Below, piece by piece: positions 23,824-36,796 of a DNA stretch of 64,000 nt (its first letter is position 1; every line of letters starts with the position of its first letter). Source of the DNA: Stropharia rugosoannulata (lineage: Eukaryota; Basidiomycota; Agaricomycetes; Agaricales; Strophariaceae); contig JANCIK010000005.1 of NCBI GenBank assembly GCA_028532985.1, positions 3,168,501 through 3,232,500 of the forward strand, in the 5' to 3' direction. Both the position numbers and the translations under genes were made by a program. Under the pieces are notes generated by a model. The model saw nothing but the letters and a program-made list of their open reading frames with translations, was not told where the DNA came from and did not search any database.

Positions 23824-25944
23824 ATGTTGTTGACAGTCTGTCTGCTTCTGGCGACCTATCTGCACCGAAACGTCTACGCGCTTTCTTCCGTGTCGGGGGG
23901 TAGCCACATCGTCGATACTGGCTATGCTAAATATCTGGGCAACCATTCATATCCCAACACCATCGCGTATCTTGGTATCCCATATGCTGAACCACCTTTG
24001 GGAGAGCGGCGGTTTCGCGCTCCGCTTCCACTCAATACTGCGCGTGTCGCAACAGAGGCGAAAGGGCATGTGATCGATGCCACGGAGTATCCGAATTTCT
24101 GTATTCAAGGTACCACAGGCAGTAAGTTTCCGAAGATTACTACAAGTGACGAATTATTGATTTTGTGTAGGTGGTGATGCTGGAGGTGCTGGTAGCGAAG
24201 ACTGCTTGAAAGTCAATATATATGCGCCTGTTAACGCTACGAAGAGCAGTAAACGTATGTTGATCAGCAGCAGTGTGTTTGATTTTATGAAATTAAAATT
24301 ATACGCCAATAGTTCCGGTGCTCGTGTACATCCATGGTGGAGGTTAGTCGATTCTCTCAAACGCTTGACGTTCCCCGTTCTAATTTATCTTAGGATATGT
24401 GTATGGCAATCCAGCCAACTGGCCCTTCGATCACTGGGTCAACCAGAGTCCTAATGTCGTGGTCGTATCTGTGTACTATCGCCTCTCATCATTCGGCTTC
24501 CTTGCTACCCCTGCCATGCGCAACAGTGCCAATGGAGATCTTAACGCTGGTTTCCTCGATCAGATTCAGGCATTAAAGTGGGTCCAGGAAAATATTGCTA
24601 GCTTCGGGGGCGACCCACAAAAGGTGACCATCAACGGAGAAAGTGCAGGAGGAAGTTCAGTTGAACTCCATCTTGTTGCTAATGAGGGCGAGCAGCTTTT
24701 CAGTCAAGCTATAGCACAAAGTGTGTTTCGCACCCCGCTTCCAACACCTGAACAGCAGGAGGTAGGGTTTCCCCTCTGAATGGCTTAAACAAGGAATATT
24801 AACAACGTAATGTCACTAGCCACTGTTTTCATTCTATGCAAACCACGCTGGGTGCGGGCAAGGATCTGCGGAGCAGCAGCTTGCGTGCTTGAGAAATGCG
24901 AGTATTAGTGCGCTAGCTATGGCTCAAGACGCAGGTTCCTCACCTGCCTTGTACGTAACACTTTTTATGATATGTCTAATTTATGATGCTTACGCGTCTA
25001 TTTTAGCACGGCTTCTGGATACAATGTTTTCCATCCGGTAATAGACAACAAAGTTCTTACGGAGTTCCCTACAGAATCAGTCCTTGCGGGGAAGTTCGCC
25101 AGGGTCCCCCTGATCGTCGGGTGAGCTAGTCTACTCAGTTTACCTAGAGTCCTATGCTAAAGAGGCGCCACAATCATCTAGCGCGACAAGCAATGAAACC
25201 TTGTCAGGAGGTTCTGACATCCTCCAAGCACTGCAGGCATTCTTCCCGTCACTCACAAATGATTCCGCGAATGCTTTGATTGCGGTGAGACAGCTTGCTT
25301 AGAGCTTAGCCTACCCGCTTATTTGTGTTGTAGAAATACCCACTGTCTGAATTTGGTTCCTCTGACCTTCAGTTCCAGGTTGTCACAGGGGATTCTGAGC
25401 TAAGATGTGCTGTGAGCAAATATGTGTTACACCACAAAATCTCGCTTGCTGATGGCTTTCCTACCCGCAGCGATCAATACTCGCCACACAGTTCGGCGCT
25501 GCGTCCAGTTCCTGGACTTACCGCTACAATCAGAGAACACCAGGAGCTTCCGCGGTGTTCCACGCGGCTGAAAATTGGATGATGTTCAGAGGCACAAGCA
25601 CCGGGTAAGTGTATGCTCGCAGGTCAAAATGTCGGTAACCTGATAGCTACTTCAGATTTAATGGGTCAACCACGTTCCAGCCTATGGCCCCGGCAGATGT
25701 CAGTTTTGCAGAGGAGCTTATCGCATATTGGCTCTCGTTTGTGCGCTCAGGAAACCCTAACACATTCAAACTTGCGCGATCGCCAACATGGACACCATTC
25801 ACGTCGAAAAGTTCCCGAGTTGTATTGCAAGAGGACCCTAACGGATCCACTACAACGAGCGGGAGTTTCCTCGAGGAAGAACCTGCAGAAGAAAGAAGCC
25901 GATGCGACTTTGTGGCCGGACTCGTTGGGCAGCAAGAGAATTAA
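23824..25944 (+). CDS. Secreted type B carboxylesterase/lipase
   Basis: Ten exons close in phase (538 aa): 23824-24109, 24171-24254, 24313-24342, 24394-24761, 24820-24950, 25007-25120, 25182-25284, 25334-25411, 25471-25604 and 25656-25944. A signal peptide is visible (MLLTVCLLLATYLHRNVYA). Family motifs follow in order: YLGIPYAEPPLGERRF, SEDCLKVNIYAP, VLVYIHGGGY, VVVSVYYRLSSFGFL, LDQIQALKWVQENIASFGGD and the nucleophile GESAGGSS. The probable acid is the Glu of ATSNETLSGG and the probable histidine that of AVFHAAEN. The enzyme would hydrolyse carboxylic esters such as lipids or plant-derived esters outside the cell. Length is normal for the family. The ATG chosen is the one that starts the signal peptide. 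Confidence 0.88.
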
Positions 25945-26005
25945 AATCAGGGGAATATACAAGTTTGATTAGTGTTATTCCAATAAAAAGTACTTTTCTC
26001 CCCAA

Positions 26006-28544
<2,539 letters not shown>

Positions 28545-28567
<23 letters not shown>

Positions 28568-29142
28568 AGTTCGGTTGAGAGAATTTGGACCCTATCTGAG
28601 CTTCTATCAATGAACCTGATGATATTGTCTCGTATTTCACGTACTGCAGTATCCATATGAGCAATCTGCAATGGTACTTGCACCAGAATGCTATTTTTTT
28701 GCAAGTGAGCAATAAGTTCGATTCGATGATGGAGTTTGTCTAAATTTGTTGTTTGGTAAACTCGACGTTAGCAAACAGTAAGGTTAACTACTCGGTTTCT
28801 AACTTATCGACTACCAGGCACCAATTGTTGACCAATTGACTCAAATTTGACTACCAACATCCCATAACTTGGTTCTAGTACAAGTTTTAAGTCATTGTAT
28901 GGCTTGACGCGACTCTCGCATTCTTTCACCGGCTGGTCCTGATACCGGGATGATATGTCTCTCTTACTATGATGACCTTGCACGATGCATCCTCGAGCAA
29001 ATCCATAGAAATCCATCAAACCTTCAAGTTGAACCAGTTGAACCACTCCATCAACCAGGCTCACTCTGCTGGGAAATCTCTTTAACTCCTGAATCGAATC
29101 CAACGGGTCATGAGCTTTGCCGTCAAGTAGTTTTTCAGACAT
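28545..29142 (-). other. Unassigned coding-like segment overlapping the RIX7 5' end
   Basis: An open frame starting MSEKLLDGKAHDPLDSIQ at 29142 runs to about 28817. A plausible intron (donor GTAGTC, acceptor TTTAG) links it in phase to a second open segment containing KLHHRIELIAHLQKN and AVREIRDNIIRFIDR. The combined protein-like sequence would be about 180 residues, ending in a TGA inside the first RIX7 exon in another frame. I do not recognise it. It may be a real overlapping gene, misassigned 5' sequence of the RIX7 transcript, or a relic. Confidence 0.3.
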
Positions 29143-29212
29143 AGCTGAAAACGCACTGCACGACTTCACCCGCAAGCTCCATTATTTGTCACAAATCTGG
29201 CACCCATCGCAA

Positions 29213-29579
29213 AGAGCTATGGCTGGCTTTATTTCCGTTTTCTTGCTCAGGAGGTCACTAATCTACGATCTATGCGTCGCGCTATTCTGGGCAAGACCTT
29301 GCCAACTATTATGCTCGAAATCTGTGGAGCCTGGGGTACAAAACGCGCGGACAATTGATTCCTCAGGCCACTTGATTACCGTCATCCATATGCAGAGGCT
29401 AGATGTCAATTTATGCTTACCTGGACTTCGTTAGAGAAGGATGGGGTTCTTGTGCCGATAGCTATGTGCCTATCGAAGACCCAAGGATCACAGATAAGGA
29501 GTCCTACCGTTATTTTGATGAGTTATCTCGTGTGGCTTACCGAAACCGACGGCCAGCTCGCCAGAGGAAGTTCAATTAG
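29213..29579 (+). pseudogene. Fragmented plus-strand coding remnant (unrecognised)
   Basis: Three adjoining plus-strand stretches read like conserved protein but lie in three different frames. The first contains YGWLYFRFLAQEVTNLRSM. The second contains PLDYRHPYAEARCQF. The third contains GWGSCADSYVPIEDPRI, then YRYFDELSRVAYRNRR, and ends in a stop at 29579. No GT-AG introns at the junctions restore a frame convincingly, so a decayed gene is the simplest reading. Family unknown. Confidence 0.35.
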
Positions 29580-29742
29580 TTATGACGTGACTCTCTAACT
29601 ACGATTAACAGCAGCTCGGGCGATAATCGTCCTGACAAAGTATCCACAGGCATCACTCGTCCCATGAAAATGAAGGTTCAAAGTGCGATGGCTACGGCTA
29701 TAAATTCCGAGCCTTCTGGTGCGCCAATGCTACCCATTCACC

Positions 29743-32252
29743 ATGACGTCTCTTGATTCTAAGCGCTCAATCGATGCGAAAGTGGAAGACGTTACTGGTG
29801 AGTTCAGCCTCTCTCAATACAAGTACATCATGTTGAAAGAATATATCCTTCAGGTGAACTAAATAAATGCGCCGATGAGCAAGACGAGGCACTGAACCTA
29901 GTATCTGCCAATGGTCAGTCTGGCGTGCATATATCAGCTGAAGAAAGCACCAGGGTGTTGCGGACAATTGATAGAAAGTAAATGAACGTGCTAGCTACCA
30001 AGATTAATATTTATTAACCTTGTTATTGTGTAGCATTATGCCCATAATGTTTATAATCTATTTTCTTGAAAGTAAGTAATAGCATACTTTATTCCTTGAA
30101 AAAGGTTGTCTAACTTCACACCTAGTGATGGACAAGCAAACTGTTGCACTGTCTTCTGTCTTTGGCCTTTCCAAAGAAACCGGCCTTGCAGGAGATGATT
30201 ACTCATTTGTGGGCTCCTCTTTATAGTAGGGTAACTTTCAAGTTACTCAATTTCTGGCTATTAACCTGTGTTGAACCTGTGTCTTGACTTCTTAGCATCG
30301 CCCAGATGACATTCCAGCCGCTGTCTGCATTTTTCCTTGTTAAATTCAGACTATCCATCTATGTTCCGGTCATCGTCACGTGTTGGGGAATAACATTGTG
30401 CTGCATGGCCTCCGCCCACGGCTTCTCAGGCTTGCTGATAACACGCATTTTCGTGAGTATATGCGCATTAACACGTTGTCTAAGTATTCAAAAGTTTTAC
30501 TTTAATTTAGCTCGGCATCTTCGAGGCGTCTATTCAAGGCGCATATGTTTTAACCGCCCAGACTTGGTATCGACGACGTGAACAGGGGATCAGACTTGCC
30601 AGTGAGTCCCAGCCTGTATTTTATGACTAATGCGGCGACTTATTTCACTTCTAACAAGTATGGTACTCCAACGCCGGTTTGGTCAATATTTTAGGGCCTC
30701 TCATTATGTTTGGCATAGGCCATATTCATTCGACCACTTTTTATCCGTATCAGATAGTGTCTCTTTTGCTTGGATTGGTTACTGTCGTTGTTGGGCTACT
30801 TGCGTTAGTGACATTTAATTCTCTGGGCGTATGCGGAAAGCTAATCCTTCGCCTTTAATTCATAGATTTTCCTTTTTTCCAGACAATCCAGTCAAGTGCA
30901 AATTCCTCTCAGAAAACGACAAAGTGATTGCTATTGAGGTTAGAGAGTTTTATGCTACAAACTTTTATGTTATGAATTTGTTTGTTTCCCAGCGTATTCG
31001 TGCCAATCAGCAAGGTTTAGCTGTTAATGTTTTCAAAATATCTCAGGTTGTGGAAATGATCCTAGATATAAAAAGTTGGTGTTGGATGGGATTATACCTG
31101 CTTATTGGCATACCATCGGGTAGTATGGTCACCTTTGGTCCATATATTGTGAAAGGATTTGGGTTTAGTGGGTCAGTTTTGTTTCAAGGGCATGACAAAC
31201 GCATAATTCTAACCAGCTTGAACAGAAATACTGTCATGCTCCTAATAGTTCCCTACGGCTTTTTACAAATGCTGTTTGTCGCTCTTGGATTTGTGTGTAT
31301 TCTCATTGTTCTTACATTGAGCTCACGCTGACCTGCATTTTATAGTACATAAATCACCGTTTCAATAAAAAGTGGCCAATTATGGTGTTCGCAATCCTAC
31401 AGTGTCTCGCGGCCTCCGGTTAGTTCATTTCTTCCGTTTTTTCAGTTTATTAACACTTCCTCTGCTGTATAAATACAATTAGTAATTCTTCTAGCAGTTG
31501 GGCGCGAAAAGAAAGACCAATCTTTTCTACTGCTGGCGTACTATATGCTATCAGCAAGTTTAGTATGCGGCCCTTTAATTATGAACTGGCAATCTTCAAA
31601 TGTTGCCGGACAAAGTAAAAAGACCGCTGTTAGTGCTTTTTCATCTCCGCTCCGTAGTAACTGAATCATCATATGTTTGCTGTAGACCACAGCATTTGCA
31701 ATGGTGGGCTTCATAGGAGGAAATATAGTAAGTACTACGTATGTTATTAGTATCTATTACTCAACAGGACAAGATTATTTCTACAGATCGGCCCACTTCT
31801 GTTTAATGCACGTGAAAAACCGTATTACCATAGAGGTTCTGGATAAATCCTTGCAGTAATAGTCATTCAAGCTAATCTTTTACAATACAGGGTTCCTGGC
31901 TATTAGCATTTGCTACTCTCTCGCTACAGTACTCGTCGCCTTCACGGTCTTTTATTTGAAGCACCTCAACGAGTGGAATAGGAAGCGTCGCATATCACGA
32001 GGGAAAAGTTTGTACCGCTTGCCTTTGCTACTCGAGTGGCATTCTTTGGTCTGACATAATTTTCTGCAGCTGCCATACTTGTGGACTACTCAATGACGAA
32101 AGCCGAACCGGTAGAAGAAACCCAGCACAGTAGAATTGGACGGCAGGCATTTGATGATCTGACTGATCTCCAGAATGACGAGTTTATTGTGAGTTTGCGC
32201 CAATTATTTCACGTCATAAAATCTTACTCATCTTGAATAGTACGTCTATTGA
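29743..32252 (+). CDS. MFS anion:cation symporter, allantoate permease (Dal5) type
   Basis: About 17 short exons from the ATG at 29743 (MTSLDSKRSIDAKVEDVT) to TGA at 32250-32252 can be joined in phase with GT-AG introns. Dal5-family landmarks are visible: VLRTIDRK followed by IMPIMFIIYFLE and MDKQTVALSSVFGLSKETGL, then LGIFEASIQGAYVLTAQTWYRRREQG. Next come the loop FFPDNPVKCKFLSENDKV(I/A)IE then RIRANQQG, SGSMVTFGPYIVKGFGFSG, NWQSSNVAGQ and FIGGNIIGPLLFNAREKPYYHRG. The C-terminus is DDLTDLQNDEFIYVY. About 12 helices are expected. The family imports organic anions (allantoate, ureidosuccinate, vitamins and others) with protons; the substrate here is unknown. Several donors are GTTAGT, a common alternative in this window. 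Confidence 0.85.
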
Positions 32253-32395
32253 TATTTGAAATCACACAAATTTCTTGTATGCGTTGCCTTTTTTACATGC
32301 TAGTACACTCAAGTTACACATGTAAAAGGTATCTAAGAGACCCATATCTTGAGCTCATCTATAGCTAGTATGTATATACAGTACTCAAGGAAAAT

Positions 32396-33734
32396 CTATA
32401 CGTGAAATGAGATGGATAGCACCCCAGACTCTGGGTTAGATTGTGGGGCCTGGAAATGCCATTCAATCCTTGAAGGTTCTTGCCAGGTGGTCGCAGAGAC
32501 GTTAAGTCCTAGACGACCGTTAAGTACGGCAAGAAAAGCGGTACAATAAAGGCCAGACAATGTGACAAAGGGACATATCCAGTACGGATTTGTTCTAAAG
32601 ATGTTAGCAAAGATGAGCGCAAGAACAGCAGCGCAAGCTAAGTCAAGAAATGGCCATCAGTCTTCATTCATTTGTTGACATTCAAAATGTGTACCAGTGA
32701 TGCTGCCTGTCTCAACAGACGATCGGATGATACGAGTGACTATTTCAGCAGTCCTTTTGAACTGTTCGCCTTCTGGCATACGGCGGCGTAGCTATAAGAT
32801 GCTTTAGCAAGAAGTACAGTAGTAGATCGATCAGTACTCAGCGACGCACATAATATGTCATGAAGACAGCGATTAAGACATCACATACGGCAGTGCTTGC
32901 TTGCCATATCTGACCAGGCATAAACAGTGGCATAAGTAACCAGTGAAAGACATAGTGAATTTTGTAGTTTAAGTGCTTACCCCAGTTTCAATAAAAACAG
33001 GCCGAATTGACAGCCTGCTGTAGTGACCTCTATGCGTTGTGTCTATTGAAACAAATACTGCAAATGCAAATGACAAAATAGATGTCTTATTAAATCAACG
33101 TGAATAAGCAGCGGTGATAAATCCCAATGAGACTAATGAGAATTGATGACGAACCAGAGTTATGAGAACTGCCGGAGCCCCTTTTCCGGATATTATAAAG
33201 ATGCGCCATGCATAGTAAGCTTGCACAATGAGTGCAACTAGAAATATGAGTGTTTAAATTTAATGATGATAAAATTTATAATGCTACATAAAGACTTACT
33301 GACTCCTTCGAGTATGCCACCGGATATCCAATCGGTACCTACTTCGTCCATCTTCTCTATATCTCCAAAGGTGATAGCAAAACGCGAGAATTGACTTTGT
33401 GTGATGAGGACAACCTGAGCAATCTGGATAGTGTATAGTACACCAACTAAAAGCTTGATGAACGTTCTATCTTGTTTGAATGACTGAAAATATGTGTCTG
33501 CAGATTCTCGTCACCATCGACCGTCGCCAATGGTGTAGGGAGGACGGTACATACAAACCTGAACTGAAAATACAGCGAATAATGCCCATACGAAGTATCC
33601 TCCAAGCAGCTGGATGATTTTTTTCTGATCAGGATAAAATTAGAAGAGCTTAGCGCTTAATATTCACTAACCAATGGTCCTGCCCTGAGTAATAAGGCGT
33701 CAGTCTGGTATTCGATAATGAAACGGTCAATCAT
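32396..33734 (-). CDS. DUF6534-type multi-pass membrane protein (copy A)
   Basis: A multi-exon minus-strand gene runs from about ATG 33734 to TAG 32396. The 3' end lies only 143 bp from the MFS stop (tail to tail). Ordered hallmarks are LLGGYFVWALFAVFSVQVYIYFQSF, IKLLVGVLYTIQIAQVVLI and MDEVGTDWISGGILEGVIA. These continue with VQAYYAWRIFIISGK, IWQASTAVCDVLIAVFMTYY, LRRRMPEGEQFKRT, IIRSSVETGSITG and GLYCTAFLAVLNGRL. They match the basidiomycete DUF6534 family, with about seven helices. The same blocks occur in copies B (44.3-45.8 kb) and C (55.6-57.1 kb). The first exon (MIDRFIIEYQTDALLL) is the least certain part. Function unknown. Confidence 0.78.
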
Positions 33735-34373
33735 AGTCACAATTGGGCTACATCCACTTTTGATTGCAGAAATTTTGACAATGGTGAACCATTTGGTGTG
33801 GCCTGCATCTTTAGTGAGAATAAGTATAGTCTATGCCTTACCAGTCGTTTACTGCTTTATAGGTATTCTAGTACAAAGAGATAATATCAGATACCGAGTA
33901 ACTGCGACTGATGTTAAGCGTTAAGCACACCATTCGATTCCCTTCGCAAATCATTCGCGCGCTGAATCACGTCAATAGAGCGGGGCAGTGACTAGAAACG
34001 CTTGGGGCATGGAGACGAGATAGATGTCGCCCGGTTTGACACATGAAATTGCCCAATGCCATTGTTTCAGTACGTCTTATGAAAGGTCGGTATGCATGCG
34101 TTCTCTGGGATCGGAAAAACACTTTCAGGGTATGTCGAGAAGAACCATAAAGCGAGGCCTTTTATCTCAGAATCGAATTCTTAGTAACACCTGAGGCCTG
34201 ACGATTAATTTTCGTGAGCGATGGGGGCATTCCCGCGACAGCGTGTAGGGGCAGAGGGAGACTTAAGCATTTCAGATGACGATGCACAGACAATCACGTA
34301 TTAAAATATTTTCTTGTAAGGTTGATAGAAATACATATTAAGTGCAGTTCATCGGTTTGCGTAGTATTCCGAC
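33735..34373. other. Intergenic, 0.64 kb
   Basis: Upstream region of DUF6534 copy A and 3' flank of the glutathione transferase gene. The 68-codon plus-strand open frame at 33718-33924 is antisense to the first exon and upstream region and is not supported. Confidence 0.5.
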
Positions 34374-35481
34374 TTAAGCGGGAACCTCGAGCCCAGCCTT
34401 CACGCCAGGACGACCGGCGTTGCGTTCAACCCAGGCCTGTGGATCATGATTAATTCTATGGTATGATAATCCAAAAAAAAAGAATGCGTACTTTAACCCG
34501 AGGGAACTCGTCAAGCGTCTCGATTCCTGCTATAGGATGACGTCTAACCCTGTCAAAGAATTAACAAGACGGAATGGGTGGAATCATATCAATACGAAAC
34601 ATACCAAGGGAACGTCTTGATATCTGCCAAACTGTATTTGCCTTTCCCCTCTCCTGCAAGCCAATCCCGTCCTTCTAGGCGAATCTCAAGAACGCCGTAT
34701 AGACGCTTGGTTTCTTCCCGGTAACCTAGAAATTTTAAGGCCGATCTATCAGAGATATTCGCAGTTAGGGAGTAAAATAAGTACTCACGGTTCTGTGCAT
34801 ATGGGATTACCTCCGGAGCGTATTTATGGAAGTGGTTTGCTATCGGCGGCATCGGTGTAAGCAAATGCACTACAGTCATGATTATGCTGCAAGTAAAACT
34901 TACATTGTCCTTGCATTGGACCTACGCCTCCATGCTATTCGCCGAGGCATTCATCAGCGTTGCTGAAAATACATGAGATGAAACAGAGACTCACAGCAAA
35001 GAAGATCCACTGAAGCATTTCACTGTACTCATCAGGCGATTTCTCGGCATCAAACGAGAACACATGGTCCTTGTCATAATGTTGTGCGAGGTAGAGCAGA
35101 ATGGCAGCTGTTTCGAAGACAATGAAGTTGTTACGAGTGTGATCAACGAGTACAGGAATACGTCCATTGGGATTGAGCTTGATGAACCAAAGTTCCTATC
35201 ATTTCGCGCATTGAGTATGACTGTTCTGAAGGAATGATTCCAGCCTGAACGTTAATCAGTTACCTTCTGGATGTTAGTCCAAATATCAATCTTGAAAACG
35301 CTTTTGGATGCATATTAGACACATACATCTACACAAGAAGTGATTTGGCGTACTTATAATCAATCGAGGGATTGATAGCCTTCAGTTCTTCAAGTAGTAT
35401 TGATGCCATATAACCATTGGGCGTGCTTCCAGTGTAAAGTGTAAACGGCTTGTTGCCTTCGTTTGTCTCCGCTGTAGCCAT
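34374..35481 (-). CDS. Ure2-like glutathione S-transferase
   Basis: A multi-exon gene from ATG at 35481 ([13 protein letters not shown]) to TAA at 34374. The thioredoxin-fold half reads [21 protein letters not shown], then [20 protein letters not shown] and [18 protein letters not shown]. The helical half includes [52 protein letters not shown] and ends [20 protein letters not shown]. The [14 protein letters not shown] segment is typical of Ure2p-like fungal GSTs, which are cytosolic and detoxify electrophiles with glutathione. No prion-like Asn-rich domain precedes it, unlike yeast Ure2. An in-frame extension upstream to 35685 exists but does not look like GST sequence, so the ATG at 35481 is preferred. 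Confidence 0.87.
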
Positions 35482-35938
35482 CTCGTCGCGCGATTGTACC
35501 TTCTGGTCTTGAAGCTTGAAGCTTGATATATGGGAGGTAAGATTCAATAGAAGTGAGACCAACGGAATCGATATATAGGTTTTGAGGCAGGCAAAGGACG
35601 GGAAATGAGGCTTATTGTGAACGGTAATTGTGCTCCATTTATAAAGGGTATACTCAGTCATTCTGTTGACGCCATACCACGACACCGTGCGCTGAATCAG
35701 CCCCGGCCTGACTCAGCTATTATGCAGCACAAGTAGTTTACGTTGTGGACAATGAGTTGCTCCTTCCATGCTTTAAATGTATGCGGCCTGCTCCCCGACT
35801 CCCCGCGTATTTGCCAAAAATATAGGTATTCCACGAGATAAGCCTAAGTTTCTTGCGAGTTGGTGGATGCTGAGTGCCGATTGGTAGAAGTGTTCAAAGG
35901 CAGCCAGAATATTAGATTCTTGATTACATTGCCTTTGT
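35482..35938. other. Intergenic, 0.46 kb
   Basis: Holds the promoter of the glutathione transferase gene and the 3' end of the PET191 gene. Nothing else recognised. Confidence 0.5.
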
Positions 35939-36306
35939 TCAAGCCGTAGAACTCGCCACCCCAGAGTCCGCTTCCGAACTAGCTGACGGCGTCGGTGTAG
36001 GGGGTTCTCGGGGAGTATACTCGAATTGGGACCCGATTATATTGCCACGGAATCTCTTGCGCATATCCAGCTGCCATAAGGAGGACATTTCATTATACTC
36101 TGCTCCCCCAAGGTTCAAGGAAGAAGACGCACCATCCCTCGCTTGCACTCAAATGTCGCCTTGCGCAAGGACTGGCACTCCATCGGCAACTCGTCGGCAT
36201 GATGTTTGAGGCATTCTGATGGAAGACGTCCGTCTTTAACCACACAATCCGAGTACTTGAGACAATCTTTTAGCGCTGCGATGAGGTTTTGGCAGGAGGA
36301 CGCCAT
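35939..36306 (-). CDS. PET191: Cytochrome c oxidase assembly factor PET191/COA5
   Basis: Exons 36306-36133 and 36070-35939 join in phase 0 (101 aa). The protein opens MASSCQNLIAALKDCLKYSDC, followed by CLKHHADELPMECQSLRK and ATFECKRGM. This gives the six-cysteine pattern of Pet191, in which a C-x9-C-type helix pair is oxidised in the mitochondrial intermembrane space. Exon 2 begins LDMRKRFRGN, another family hallmark. The tail is Thr/Pro/Ser-rich. Pet191 is required for cytochrome oxidase (complex IV) assembly. It is divergently paired with COA6, with only 143 bp between start codons. Identification is strong despite small size. Confidence 0.9.
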
Positions 36307-36449
36307 GGCCAGCGAGTTCGTGTGGTTGAGCGGGATGAGGACGCGACGGAGGCTCCGGCAACAGCCGAAAGTGCACGTGAGGTCGGAAACATTCCCTTCC
36401 TTGCCGACGGGAGGACTTTGTTTCTGACCTCATCATCGGCCTGCGCAAC
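36307..36449. promoter_or_regulatory. Shared bidirectional promoter of PET191 and COA6
   Basis: Just 143 bp separates the two ATGs of divergently transcribed complex IV assembly genes. Both core promoters and both 5' UTRs must fit here or overlap the opposite coding sequence. No specific motif is claimed. Confidence 0.65.
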
Positions 36450-36796
36450 ATGGGATGGTTTTCGAGCAAGGCCACCGAAGACAACGCCGCGCCGACGCGT
36501 GAAAATCGTGCTCGCTGCTGGGAGACGCGTGATGCATATTTTGCATGCCTAGACTCCGCGAACGTCATCAAGGCAGGTGAGGAAGGGAAGGCCTGCGCGA
36601 AGGAGAAGGGCAAATACGAAGAGAACTGTGCGAAAAGCTGGGTTAGTCATTTCTACAATGCTTAATTACACGATTATTCAACTACATTGTGAATATCTAT
36701 CAGATTGAGTACTTCAATCAGCGTCGTGTGATTGCAGCAGCCCAGAAAGACAGGCTTGCTAGGGCAGCGGAGCAAGCACAGGCCGCGAAGCAATAA
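36450..36796 (+). CDS. COA6: Cytochrome c oxidase assembly factor COA6
   Basis: Exons 36450-36641 and 36704-36796 join in phase 0 (94 aa). The sequence begins MGWFSSKATEDNAAPTREN, then RARCWETRDAYFACLDSANV, CAKEKGKYEENCAKSW and IEYFNQRRV. This is the CHCH/COX6B-like fold of Coa6, with a C-x9-C pair (CWETRDAYFAC) and a second C-x10-C pair (CAKEKGKYEENC). Coa6 is an intermembrane-space thiol factor acting with Sco proteins in copper delivery to the CuA site of Cox2. The basic, Ala/Gln-rich C-terminus is a typical fungal extension. Confidence 0.9.

Noticed and set aside
35482..35685. In-frame N-terminal extension of the glutathione transferase
   Set aside because: Sequence upstream of the ATG at 35481 does not resemble GSTs. 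The downstream ATG gives the usual N-terminus.
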